Source: Boesenbergia rotunda
Taxonomy: Eukaryota > Streptophyta > Magnoliopsida > Zingiberales > Zingiberaceae
Length of the DNA stretch: 64,000 nucleotides
Direction of reading: 5' to 3'
Assembly: GCA_024364735.1 (NCBI GenBank)
Contig: JAGFNQ010010096.1
Span: 186,001 to 250,000 of the forward strand
Part shown: in pieces, positions 42,912 to 55,235 of the stretch
Position numbering within the stretch: the stretch's first letter is position 1
How the letters are laid out: the number at the start of each line of letters is the position of its first letter
Translations under genes and position numbers: made by a program
The notes under the pieces: generated by a model
Database searches by the model: none
Told to the model about the DNA's origin: nothing
What the model saw: only the letters and a program-made list of their open reading frames with translations

Positions 42912-44401
42912 GTCCTTGTAGGATCGGTGTCGTCGATAGAGGGGGGGGGGTGAATATCGACCGTAAAAAAAAACCTTCGAAAATTTCATAAAACTTTTCG
43001 GTTCGTTCTGGACACGAAGTTAGTAGCACAACGGAAAATAAATAGAACGAATAAGCAACACAGCACACGCGGGATTTTTTACTTGGTTCCCAACCCCTCA
43101 GGGTCAGTATATCCAAGGCCTAAGCACGGGAACACCCGTCCACTAATGGTCTCCTTTCTGGACTTTCCGGAGGCGGAGAAACCCGTCTTACAGTGCAGAA
43201 ATTACAATCAGAATATATGAAGAATAAGTGCGGAATTGTAAAATTCAAACCAAACAGAATGAGTCGAAGACTCGGCCGATCTGGAACTCTGAAGTGCCGT
43301 ACACTTCCTCCCGGAGCTTCCTTGGTCGCAGAGCTTCACCGTTAGCGCTTTGTCGTCAGTCAGAAGACTCAGATTGATCACCGAAGTTGTGTTTTGAGCC
43401 TTGGGGTCGAAGCCCCTTTTATAGCCTTCATTAGGGCTCCTGTGATGACTGGGGCGCCTCAAAGGGGTTGGTCAAAACTTATCTCCGCACCGAACTCATC
43501 GCAGACGATAAGGCTTCTGACCAGGGCACCCTGGACCTCCCAGGTGCCTCATTGAACTTGGTCAAAGCTTATCCCTGATTCGAACTCGCAACAGCAGATA
43601 CAACTTTCAACCAGGGCGCCTGTAACATAGGGGGCGCCTGAATGAAGAGCCTGGTTTGTCTCCTTTTATTGAGGCGCCCTAGATGATGGGGGCGCCAAGC
43701 TCCATTAGGGCGCCTCCTTGAATGGGGGCGCCTAGCAGCCTAGCTTCCAGCTGCATTGTGTGTTGTTTGCCTACTTTGTCTTCCATTCTATGTATCTGCA
43801 AGATACATAAATACAAAGCAAATACACATACAATCTTAGCCTTAACGAAATGGTTCTGACTTCAGGTTTCCACCCCCAGGAACGCGCCTTTCACCTACTC
43901 CTTTCAGGAGAAGTTTTGCCAACCAGTCCATTCAGTTGGACTTTTACTTTTTTGCCAACCAGTCCATTCGGTTGGACTTTTACTTAGCCTTCGATACTCT
44001 CAGATCTCAAGACGTCCGAACCTCGACCCGTCTCTACTTATGTCCTTAGTCATCACTCAGCTAAAAGTTGCTCAATCCCTCGGACCAAGACTTCGTGCCC
44101 AAACCCTAGGTCCAGGACTTAGGTGCCCAACCCTCGGCCAAGACTTAGTGCCCCTCGAACCAGGTCTTCGTGCTCAGCTTCACTCACCAGGTCTTAGTGC
44201 CCAGCTTCAGTCACCAGGTCTTAGTGGCCAATTCTTAGAACCAAGACTTAGTGCCTAGGTTAACTAGGACTTTTCCTCACTTTGTTACACCATTCTTGAC
44301 TAACCCTTCCCTTGTTCAACGTATCACTGACTTAAGTATATTGTCAAACATTGAAACATTTAGAGGAGGATATCACTGATGCAACTTGCACCAACAGTCC
44401 T
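42912..44401 (-). mobile_element. Sirevirus solo LTR, S2 family (TSD GTCCT)
   Basis: LTR at 42917-44396 on the minus strand (TGTTGGTGCAAGTTGC ... CCTACA), flanked by GTCCT at 42912-42916 and 44397-44401. Carries GGCGCC palindromes (43440-43740), a TATAAAA box (43423-43417) and a shortened version of the shared block (43833-43912). No internal region. Confidence 0.9.
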
Positions 44402-45026
44402 GATTCAAGGAGTTGGGCAATAAGTCCTGGTCGCGGACTGGGCACGAAGTCCTAATTCAAGGAATTGGGCAATAGGTCCTGGTAGCGGACTAGGCACGAA
44501 GACCTGATCCGGAGGATTGGGCAAAAGTCCAACCGGAGGAGCTGGTTGGCAAAAAGGTAAACTCTCCTGAAAAGAGTAGGTGAGGACACGTTCCCTGTAG
44601 GAGGGAATACTAGGCGTCAGTTCGACCTAGGGTTACATTTCGGAAGCCCAAAGTCAGAACCAAAATAGCTCAGGCTGTTAATTGTGCTTAACTTATATAT
44701 TATTTTTTTATTATTTATGTTTTGGAACAACCCTGGTTGCAGGAACAAAGGTTGAAGGTTTCTGCTCCCAGGCGCCTGAATGGAGTCAAGCGCCTGATCA
44801 TACAGGTGCCTGTATCGTGACAGGCACCCAAGAAGGGCTATTTCCAAGCAGTCTCGAAGCAAGCCTCCACATCAGCAAATGAGGTGCCTGTGTTGATACA
44901 GGCGCCCCAGTCAGCTCAGGCGCCCCAGTTGAAGGGATAAGCGCTGGCCAAGACTGCGAATAAGGATTCGGCAAGAACAGGCCACGTGTCAGGCACCCCC
45001 TTCAACACAGGCGCCTAAGCATGCAG

Positions 45027-45034
45027 TATAAATA
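45027..45034 (+). promoter_or_regulatory. TATA box of D 5' LTR
   Basis: TATAAATA followed by GGGG; the same box is at 57321-57328 in the 3' LTR. Confidence 0.72.
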
Positions 45035-45435
45035 GGGGTTCACCCCTTGCTTCTAGATAGAATTGCTTTCAACGAATTCTTTCAAGCGCTCTGCTCCAAA
45101 CACTCCATGCTCAAGTCTCAAGCGCTAACGACGACCCACGGCTCCAATCTACGAATCTTCTCCGGTCGTCGGTATAAATGTTAATTATGTGCTGTAATTA
45201 ATTTCTGTATTCGAACTTCATTTTGTACTAATTTTTCGGAATATAGAATTCTCCATCGTAAACGGTCAAGGACCGTGAGCCTTAGAGTAGGAGCCGATCT
45301 AGACTCTGAACCAAGTAAAAAATCAAAGTATTAGCATTGATTTGAATTTTTCCGATGCGTAATTGTTCTTTTTAATCTGAAAAGATTTTATCAATATTCA
45401 TCCCCCCTTCTATCGATTCTAAATGATCCCACAAG

Positions 45436-45447
45436 TGGTATCAGAGC
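45436..45447 (+). other. Primer-binding site of D
   Basis: TGGTATCAGAGC two bases after the LTR end. Confidence 0.93.
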
Positions 45448-45656
45448 GGGTGGCTCAAATCTGGTGCAACCACCAGTTGAGCGATTTTTCAAATTTTCAT
45501 TTAAAATTTTTTTTTGCGTTCGTAATTTTTTTTGTTCATCGAGGTTGGTGCAATACCACTCGATTTTTTATTATTATTATTTTTCTGCCACACTACTAAT
45601 CCAAGACTTCATCTTGGAACAAGTTTTCTTTGTAATTTCTTTTTCAGATAAATTCA

Positions 45657-47327
45657 ATGGTCATGCAAGAAGGCTATAGCACTGCGAGACCACCACTCTT
45701 CTTAGGAGAAGATTTCTCCTATTGGAAGAGTAGGTTGGAGGTCCACCTGAAAACTCAGGTGGACATGTGGATTATCATCCAGTCCGGACTGGAGATACCC
45801 AAAAACGCACAAGGTTAGGTGTAAGGTTACACAGAGTGGGACGGACCACTCAAGAAGAAGATCGAGGCTGACGCAAAGGCCACACAGACATTACAATGCA
45901 CCCTGACGAAGGAAGAATTGAACCGCGTCGGGCCCTTCAATAGCGTGAAAGAATTATGGAACAAGTTGATCGAACTACACGAAGGTACGTCTGATACGCG
46001 GATTAGCAAAAGAGATCTGTTACTCGACAAACTCTACACAATAAAGATGCACGAAGGCGAATCAGCAGCACAGCTTCATGTAAGAATCCAGGAGCTGATG
46101 AACGGGTTGCACACAATAGGTCACAAGGTCAAAAACCGTGACCTAATAAGGTATACTCTAAACTCGTTCCCAAGGAACACACTGTGGGCATCTATGGTGG
46201 ATACCTACAAGGTTTCCAGGAACCTGTCCGAAATTAAATTAGACGAACTGTTTTCTGAATTAGAATTACACGAGCAAACTAATGCTACTTTGGTCGAGAA
46301 GAGTATTGCTTTTGTTGCAGGAAAAACTCCAGGAAGATCCCAGAAGAAGAAGCTACAATCAGTATCCGAGTCCGACTCAGATTCGGAGTCTGGCGACAAT
46401 GATGGAGATCGTCCAAAATTGGTCTGGTTAGCTCGTGACTACTACAAGGAGCTCAAAAATCAAATGAACAAGAAGAAGACAAATCGGAAGAAGGAAGATC
46501 CATCTGAACCCTCGACGAGCCAGAAGAACAAAGGTAACATAACATGCTACGAGTGCAACAAGAAGGGGCATTTCAGAGCAGAGTGCCCCAACCTGAAAGA
46601 GAACAAAAAGGCTCGGATGAAGAAGGCTCTTCAAACCACCTGGGATGAATCATCCTCGGAAGAAGAAGAAGAAGCTCCGCACTCGAACCTCCTTGCTTTG
46701 ACCACCTCGGAAGACATCGACTCCGGAACGAAATCTGAACCGGACGAAGACGTCGGCACCGGAAAGCTCTCGATCTTAGAGGACGGACAAATCACGGTAA
46801 GAGATTATCCTGAATCCGAACTTTACGATATAATTTCATACTTGTCATGCAAGTTGGCAAAAGCCAACATCCAAATTGAAACCCTCTGATAGGAAGTCAA
46901 ACTGCTGAAAGAGGAAGTCAACTCGAGTTCCTTAACCAAGTCAGTTCAAGAAGGAAACTCAACTCAAGTTCAAAAGCTTGAGGAAGAGAATTCCTCCTTG
47001 AAAACTCAAGTCAAGGAACTCAGAGTCGCGTTAGAACGATTCACTTCGGGTTCCAAGAATCTTGACATGAATTTTGGAAAACAAAAGTCAGTTCTAAATC
47101 AATCCGGACTAGGCTATCGAACCAAATCGCGACAACGGTCTTACTATTCCGTATTGAACAAATCTAGAACCCGAGTCCAAGCATGGGTCCCAAAGCTATG
47201 TTTGAATAAACAAGCTGGACCAAACCAATATTCGATCCCCAAGGACAAGATTCACATCTTGCCTAACCCTTATCGAGGCTTCAGTCCAGGGGGAGCTAAT
47301 ATAAAAACCATTTTCATAATAAGATGA
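45657..47327 (+). pseudogene. gag: Gag of D, in-frame stops
   Basis: ATG at 45657 (MVMQEGYSTARPPLF) follows a strong acceptor (ATTTCTTTTTCAG/A, 45647). One reading frame runs to 47327 with stops TAG 45816, TAA 45822 and TGATAG at 46887-46892, and no frameshift. Capsid motifs (YWKSRLEVHLK, KELWNKLIELHEGTSD), acidic part, CCHC knuckle (CYECNKKGHFRAEC from 46545), coiled coil (KLEEENSSLKTQVKELR) and tail (LDMNFGKQKSVLNQSGLGYRTK, IPKDKIHILPN) are all present. An N-terminus starting after the stops would lack the capsid start, so it is probably dead. Confidence 0.9.
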
Positions 47328-49862
47328 TTGTTTTTCTTGTTGCCTGTTTATTTCATTTTTGCAATTTTATTATGTTTAGACTTAGGAATGGTTAGTTAAG
47401 AACAAAAGAATTACTTGAAACTTATACAATATAGTATTAGGTGGAGGTGAGATGATAGTACGTTAGGGAAGCCCTTCTAAAAAGGTCAAGTAGGGTAAGG
47501 CGTACCTTACTTGGTCTGTTTAGTCCGTGGAACTAGCCGAAGCTACCGATCCAAAACCTAAGCTAGTTAGACAAAAATTTTCAAGAAGTAATTTGAAAAT
47601 AAACTTTCGGTAAAAATATTTGTTAAGGAAAGGGTTGTTGCTCCAATAAGGGTACGGCCAAAGAAGGCCTCTGTCCCTCGCCAAAACCTGGAAGTCAATT
47701 ATCGAAACTCATTTTTAAAGTACTATTTAATAAATTTGAATCTACCACAAGTTTTAATTAAATCTTAGATTTAACATTAATTCAAAGATAAAAAATTAAT
47801 ACATCTCACAAAATAGATAAGGAAACCTAATAAGGTTATTCAACATTTTTTAAAACTCTACATTTTTCAAAACTAACTTAACATGTTTCAAAATTAATTC
47901 TACATCTTTCAAAATCAACTCTACAACATTTTCAAAATTATTCAACATTTTTCAAAACTCTACATTTTTCAAAATTAATTTAACATTTTTCAAAATTACT
48001 TCTACATCTTTCAAAATCAACACTACAACATCTTTTCAAAAATAATTCAACTTATACTGAAAACATGTCTCACAAAAAACCCATAAGGTCAACATGCTTC
48101 ATAACGTTAGATGTGGGTGAGATAGACTAGGTAATGAAATTCAATTCAAGCTATCCCTACCTCTATATAAATGGATCCAAATCAAAAATATACTTTATGT
48201 GTAGGGTTGACTTGTTGACTCACATTGTCCGATTGACTTGGTCTGATCCTTGTGTTGACTTGTTAACTTTCACTACTTCTATTTAATTAACTGCTACTTA
48301 TGTGCTTCATACTTGCCTATTTATTTATCTGCTTTATAATTAACTGATATGGTAGGGTTGTGCTTAGTAGAATATGATTGCTTTAATTTTTTCCAAAAAT
48401 CTTTTATATTTGTAAATTTTTTTTTGAAAATCATTTCTTTTATTAAGTCTTGAAATTTTAAAATTGTTTTCCGACATAGATTTTTCAAAAATTTACCCCC
48501 TTCAAAACTAGGAGTTTTCTACGCAAATGGACTTAGCCTAGGCTTTAACCCTAGAATTGCATGCACCTATAGATCTAGAAGCCAGCATCTCACAAGCACC
48601 TTAGGACACTTTGATTGATAACCTAGACTGAGTTGAGATGCTTAGGTCTATGCCTTGACTCAAGATGTTTTAAGTCAGTGCATCTAGAATAGTTAGGGTA
48701 ATAAATACAATTGAACAGCAATCAAGTTAAGTGTTCAAGCTTAGAAAATCTATCTTGATCTGATCACTTAACTTGACTAACCCCAGTGAAAATTACTGTT
48801 ATATAACAATTAGTAAGTAGCTAATAAGGTTAGACAGGGCCCGAACAAGTTCAGTTTAAGTGGTTTGATCATTTTTGTTGCTTGGGTTCAATAGAATTGG
48901 TTCAATACGTATTTAAATTTGTGTAACTAGCTTTACTTCAAGTGAAATTGCTTCACCATTGGTCGTCTATCAAATTTTTTTGATATATGGCAAAGGGGGA
49001 GAGAGGAAAGAAGAGACTAAAAATTTTCAAGAGAGTAAAAATTTTCAAAATTTTCATTTTTTTCAAAATGTAAAGTTAAATTTTTTTTTCAAAAGTAAAG
49101 TTAAATTTTGAAGGGCATTTATGCATCATATTTTCAAGTGCAGATGTTTTTTCAAAAATATTTTTTTTCAAGTACACAACAATATTTTTCTAAGTAAAAA
49201 ATTTTTTTCAAGTGCACCAAATCCTTCTAAGTGAAATTATTTTTCTAAGAGCACAAAATCCTTCTAAGTGAAATTATTTCTAATTAGTGAAATATTTGTT
49301 AAGTGCATAAGTTTTTCTAAGTAAATTTTTTTTGGCACAATATTTTTTATGTGAAAATCTTTTCTAAATGCACAAAATTATTTTTAAGTGCACAAATTTT
49401 TCTAAATACTTTTCTAAGTGCACAAATTTTTCTAAGTAAAATATTTTTTTTATGCACAAACGTTTCTAAGTAAAATATTTTTATTTTTCTAAGTGTACAA
49501 AATTTTTCTAAGTGCACAAAATTTTTTTTAAGTAAATATTTTTTCAAAATTTATTCTAAGTGGAAAACTTTTCTAAAGCAAAATTTTTCTAAGTGCAAAT
49601 ATTTTGGCAAAAAGTTTTTTTTAATGTTTTAAGTGGAAAATCTTTGTAAGTATGCAAATGCTTTACAAAACACTTAGTCAAAATTTAAACACTTAGACTT
49701 TTTGAAAAACTGTATATCATTAAAAACTTCAGGGGGAGAATTTCTATTTCAAGGGAGCATAATAAATATTTTTCAAAAAGTGATTTTATTAGAATAAACA
49801 TGCTTGTTATATATACTTTAAATGATTTAAACATAACCTTTTGAACCTGGTTGCCATAAATC
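47328..49862 (+). other. Non-coding spacer of D (no pol)
   Basis: 47380-47700 matches the post-gag region of A, including the conserved GGCC hairpin block (47632-47694). 47840-48060 is an AT-rich array with ACATTTTTCAAAA units. 48490-49005 matches B 30090-30590, with the second purine tract AAAGGGGGAGAGAG at 48993-49006. 49130-49560 is a degenerate array of TTTCTAAGTGCACAAA units. No gene. Confidence 0.8.
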
Positions 49863-49876
49863 AAAAAGGAGGAGAT
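49863..49876 (+). other. Polypurine tract of D
   Basis: AAAAAGGAGGAGAT before the 3' LTR start at 49877. Confidence 0.87.
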
Positions 49877-50355
49877 TGTTGGTGCCGGAAGTACCAAGAT
49901 CGAACTTGTGTTTTGATAATGGCAAAGGGGTCATAAGTTAAGGTTTTATTGTGATCTAACGAAGTTATTCAAGTGTGCAGGAAAAGTCCTAGGTACAATA
50001 GGCACGAAGTCCTGATTCTAGAAATTGGGCAATAAGTCCTAGCCGAGGGCTGGGCACCTAAGTCCTGACATAGGGTTGGGCAATAAGTCCTGGTCACGGA
50101 CTGGGCACGAAGTCCTGATCCGAAGGATTGGGCAGAAGTCCAACCGGAGGAGCCGGTTGGCAAAAAGGTAAACTCTCCTGAGAGGAATAGGTGAGGACGC
50201 ATTCCCCGTAGGAGGGAACACTAGGCGTCGGTTCGACCTAGGGTTCCATTTCGGAAGCCCAAAGTCAGAACCAAGACATCTCAGGCTGTTAATTGTTCTT
50301 AACTTATATATTATTTGTTTATTATTTGTGTTTTGGAACTAACTCTGGTTGCAGG

Positions 50356-51764
50356 TGTTAGGATCGGTAGGAGAGGTAAAGGGGGGGTGATTAGCTCCGA
50401 TTTTCTTGTAGATGATTTGTCGCTGCAGAAGCCTTCAAGCAATGCTAACACTAAGGATTTACTTGGTGTCCACCTCTTTGAGGTGACTAATCCAAGGATC
50501 CACTCGCTCATACACTATGAAAGATCTCCTTCTTGAGGTGGAGAAACCTCTTACAAGCTTACAAGAAGAAACTACAAGAGGAAGCAAAATACAATGAAAA
50601 ATCTTACTAGATTTACAATAATGTGCTCTCTTTGCTTTTCATGCTTTCTTCAAACATGAGATCACCTCTAGAACTTTAGAATTGCAGCAACACTATGCCC
50701 CAAAGCTTCTCTTGAAATGACCTGGAAGGAGGAGTAGAAGTGCCAAAGAGCTGCCGAAGAGATACCCTTCAAACCTGCGTGAAAATCCTTATACCCAACG
50801 CCTAGAGTTTCCTAATCGATTACCCAATCGATTACCACGTCAGACTTAGCCGTTCAATGGCTAGTTTTTGAATCTTAATCGATTAGCCAATCGATTAAGG
50901 ACAACTGAATTGATTCAACACCTTTCTGTGCTCTCACGTTATTCTGTTGTAATCGATCACCCGATCGATTACCGAACCCCTTAATCGATTAACCAATCGA
51001 TTAAGGGAAGGTTGAATCAATTGCACAATCGATTCAGCCGCCTTCTGTTCTCGTAACTCATTTCTCCTAATCGATTACTCAATCGATTCACACATTCCTT
51101 AATCGATTACCCAATCGATCAAGAAGACTTCTGTTCGCGAGAAAACAAACCCAAAACGATTGAGTCCACCCTAACTTGTGTGCACAGGTCTAGGGTTCCC
51201 TTGCCTAACCTTGGTCAACCGTGACCTGTTAGGACTTCCTTACTAAGTGTTCGGTCAACCCTTTTGACCAACCTGGATTTCTCCTGCCTAGTTCCCAACT
51301 AGGACTTAACCTGATTCCCAACCAGGTTTACCTAACCCTCGAGTTTGGTCTAGTCTCTTGGTAGACTTCCACCTTGTCAGTGTGCGATCTCCCCGATCCA
51401 CCTGATCCTCACCTAGTCCCACTAGGTGTGCTTAGCCCCCTAGGACTTTTCCCATGCCAGCGTGTGATCTCCCCTATCCACCTAGACTTTACCTAGTCCC
51501 ACTAGGTGTGTCTAGTCCTCCTAGGACTTTTACCATGCCAGTGTACAATCTCCCCGATCCACCTGGACTTCACCTAGTCCCACTAGGTCTTTTTCCTAGT
51601 CAAGTCTCCAGTCAACCTTGACCCACTTGACATCATACGATATTCAAATATCATTATCAAACATTGAAACATCGAACCTTAAGCATACCAAGCTTACTAG
51701 ACATAAGCTCACTCAAGCCTAGTCAAACTAAATCAACCCTGACCTAACCAAGATTGCACCAAAA
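50356..51764 (-). repeat. 3' LTR of E
   Basis: 1409 bp; collinear with 55236-56642. Includes AATCGATT palindrome pairs (50810-51120) and roughly 85-bp tandem units with CCATGCCAGCGTGCGATCTCC (51360-51600). Its start reads TTTTGGTGCAATC after one base change from TGTTGG. Confidence 0.9.
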
Positions 51765-53593
51765 ATCTCCCCCTTTTTGATGTTTGACAATATGTTTGAG
51801 AAAGACTAATCCCTTCTAGCCTTTCAATCTTCTCCCCCTTTGACACACATCAAAAACTCTCCCCAAGAGTCTATATGGTCAAAGGCAAGCCCAATGAAAG
51901 TCCCATACCTTTCATTTAGACCTATGCTCACCCTTGATGAAGATTCACAATCTTCATCCTTTCTCTTAACCAAAAATAAAAATTTCAAACACATGCTTAT
52001 AAGGAAGACCTCCCCCTCAAAACATGCTCTAAACCTCTATCATTGCACCAACAATGATTTTTGAGTTCCTAAAACTTTAGGAAATCTCAACTTGAGATTA
52101 TGAGATTTTGAGATTCAAAACTAGAATCAAAACATCTCCGTAACCATATAGTTTTCACCGAACCATCTCCCTATTTGATTTCATACTGAAATTTACCCAA
52201 ATATACTTATAGAAGTATTCCAAGGGGCTAGGGATTGGTAGGTTACTCAAAATTAGGTTATCAAACTGAAAATAGACAGTTTCAGTCTCTTTAATCGATT
52301 GGTGTTGGGAACCAATCGATTAAGCTATGCCTTAATCGATCAACTGATCGATTACGGCTGCCCTTAATCGATCAACGGATTGATTACGCGAGCTTCTGTG
52401 CTCGCAGATACGATCTTCCAATCGATTGACCAATTGATTGGGTACTGTCCTAATCGATCACCAGATCAATTGAGAGTTTCTGATTTTTGAAAACAAATTC
52501 AGTCCAAATTTCAGAAACTCCTAAATAATTATACAAAATTTAAAAACTCCTGAAATTTTGTGTAGACATTATTTATGACATATACTATCAAGGAAAAATA
52601 ATTTTATACGAAAATATCTCTCTTTTTCAATGATTGACACAAAAATAGAAACCATTGAAATATTTCAATGTTTCACACTATTTTGTATCTAATTCATCAA
52701 TGTTGAGATCTATCAAAAGATAGTCTTCACCAAAATATTTCAAGATAGTTTTGAAATAGGTTTCAAAAATAATTTCCAACCATATTCCTTGGCCTAAATG
52801 CACATGACTTGTACATTAGCTTTCCCAATGATTGGAGTCCATTTATATTCATGTTTTGATGAACCTAAAACTCAATAGGATGCACATTGATCAACACCTT
52901 GAGTTTTATTCATCACCCTAACATCTCAATTGTTTATAATGTGTCTCAAAATACACACAAGTCAACTTATGGTCTTGGTGAGATGTGAACGTCATTTTTT
53001 CCTTAAACTAAGGGTTCATGCATTTCTACCTAGGCATTATAAACTTTGATCATCCACTCAGAATATCAATTAATGCTAATGTCCTTAATTTCAATAAAAA
53101 TTAAGTTAATGTATGATAATGATTACGACATGCATCATATGAGAATTTAAACAATATTATAACAAGATGATGTATGTATAACATGACATGTAATATTTTC
53201 ATAATAAAATATGAATGATGGATTATGATGCATGACATGTGATAGGGCATACAAAACATGGCATAGTAGCACAAAAAAATACCTAGATTTCCTATTTAAG
53301 TATCAATAACTCATCGCTAAGCCATTGATAATCCTAACTTTGCCCCTAATTTCCAAGATAATGCCAAAACTCCCCAACTTGGCCTATCTTTGGATTCTAA
53401 CCTAGTTGTGCCAACTTTATTGAGTTCAATCTTTCAAAAATATAGTTTGGCACAAATTTTACTCCTCATAGAGTAAGCAAATGACTCCTTCATTTTCAAG
53501 GATAATAACTCCTTGAAAATGTCTCAAAGTGCCAACTTCATCAAGGTTAGGTTAACTACCCTTCCAATTTGAGTTGACACTCCCTAGACCTAT
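51765..53593 (-). other. Non-coding 3' region of E
   Basis: PPT AAAAAGGGGGAGAT at 51778-51765. A second AAAGGGGGAGA tract occurs near 51843-51833. AATCGATT/ATCGAT palindromes recur at 52300-52470. The remainder is AT-rich, without a gene; 52480-52570 resembles 2225-2310. Confidence 0.75.
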
Positions 53594-55109
53594 CTAGGGT
53601 GTGGCGAACACACCCTTAGGAACCCAAAACCTATTGGTGCTCCTTGGGTGTTCTAGGTATTCATTAGGGATAACTTCCCTTGATACCTTCCTAATGACCT
53701 TTTTAGACTTCTCCGAAACCTTAGTCATGTTGGTCTTGTCTTGGTCAACCCTAAGGATGGCTTCCCTTGTGGCCTTGACTTGACTCCTTGACATAGATTG
53801 AGTTCTATACCTATATGGAACTCTATGATAAGATGGACCATCATCCTTGGTTTTAGGTTTGTATCCCAAACCTTTCTTGCTCCTAGAGGGTCCTTGATTT
53901 CCTAAATCTAGGTTTTGAATTTTTGATCCCTTAAATAGAGTTTCTATTCTTTTGAGGGATTTTTCTAATATCTGAAGTTTTGACCTCAAAACTTGATTTT
54001 CGATCTTTACTTTCTCAAGGCTTGGTTTTCTAAGATTGCCTTGGTGATTTTTCTTTTTGGCCTTATTTTGGGTAGGTCTACCCTTAAATGATCTAAAATC
54101 TTCCCTATCCTTAGATGTGGTAGACCTAGCATGGAAGGCTCTATATTTTTCCTTAGGTTTTTCATACCTCCTATTTTCATGATAAATAGCATTTAAATGA
54201 AAATATTTATTTTTAACATGCATATTATCATGATTTAAATAAATATCATTACCTAATGGTACCTTAGTTTTAATCTTGGAGGCTCCCCCTTGATTTGAGC
54301 TCCTCCTTTTTGCCTTGGTCGGATCCTTCCCCTTTGGACATTGATTTCGATAGTGTCCCTTTTGTTTGCATGAGAAGCACACAATGTGCTTCTTATCCTT
54401 CTTTACCATGGGGCCGACCTCCTTTGGCTTCTCCTTGATCTTGGGTGCCACTTGCACCATCTTCTTGACCAATTTGGGACACTTACTCTTATAGTGTCCT
54501 TTTTCCCTACACTCAAAGCAAATAATATGATCTTTATTTTTAAAAAATGAAATTTTTATACCTTTGCTTGTAGGGGTGACACTTTCTTCCTCTTCATTGA
54601 CATTGGAAAATGATGTTGAAGTCTTTTCTTGTTCCGGCGTCAATGTCAAATTTTGTTCCTCTTCAATCCTTGAAGTAGAAGCTTCTTGAATTTCCTCCTC
54701 GGATGTTGAGCATCTCTCAACTTCCGAATCCTCTTCATTCGAAGAATCTCCCTCTTCGAATTTGTCTTGATATGGTACAGTGAAGGGATATTCATGAAGC
54801 TTTGCCAATTTGCTCCAAAGCTCTTTGGCATCTTTAAATTCTCCAATCTTGTCCAAGATGGTGCTCGGCAAAAGATTGACCAATAACTTGGTCACTTTGT
54901 CATTGGTCTCGCATCTCTTGATTTGCTCCTCATTCCATTTGCTTTTCTTGAGGAGCTTTCCTTTGGTGCTTATTGGAGCTTCAAAACCCTCCATTAGAGC
55001 AAACCATTGCTCTATCTCCATCATGAAAAATTTTCAATCTTTGACTTCCAAAGATCGAAATTTGTCTTGTGAATGGTGGAGGTGCCCGGGTGTCGTAGCC
55101 AAACTCCAT
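53594..55109 (-). pseudogene. gag: Gag of E: two zinc knuckles, short capsid
   Basis: The original start is probably ATG at 55109 (MEFGY); frameshifts near the 5' end separate it from the long frame (476 residues from 55024, MMEIEQWFALMEGF). Motifs: KELWSKLAKLHEYPF, then a direct jump to an acidic Ser/Glu region, so about 100 residues of the usual capsid core are missing. Two CCHC knuckles at residues 169-182 (CFECREKGHYKSKC) and 216-229 (CFSCKQKGHYRNQC), where the other Gags here have one. A coiled coil and the tail motif LDLGNQG...KKGLGYKPK follow, ending RFWVPKGVFATP. Encodes RNA-binding Gag; likely inactive. Confidence 0.82.
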
Positions 55110-55221
55110 TTCTGAAGTTAACCTCTTAATGATAGCTCCTTAAAATTAGGGTTTCTTCAAACTTCTTCTTCTTCCTCTAGCTCTTGCTCTCTTGGCGATG
55201 AGTCCAAAGAAGAGCAACCTC

Positions 55222-55233
55222 GCTCTGATACCA
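55222..55233 (-). other. Primer-binding site of E
   Basis: Minus-strand TGGTATCAGAGC, two bases from the LTR end at 55236. Confidence 0.92.
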
Positions 55234-55235
55234 CT

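Larger units (their letters stand above)
42677..45433 (+). repeat. 5' LTR of D (interrupted)
   Basis: Native LTR about 1.27 kb once the solo LTR and its duplication are removed. GGGCAATAAGTCCTGG-type U3 repeats, shared block (44574-44680), CAGGCGCCTG palindromes (44765-45015), TATA box (45027-45034), donor-like G/GTATAAATG at 45171/45172, and a C-tract before TTCTATCG near the end. Confidence 0.9.

Noticed and set aside
48164..48171. TATATAAA in the spacer of D as a relic of the accessory-ORF promoter
   Set aside because: No palindrome array and no ORF next to it; expected by chance in AT-rich DNA.
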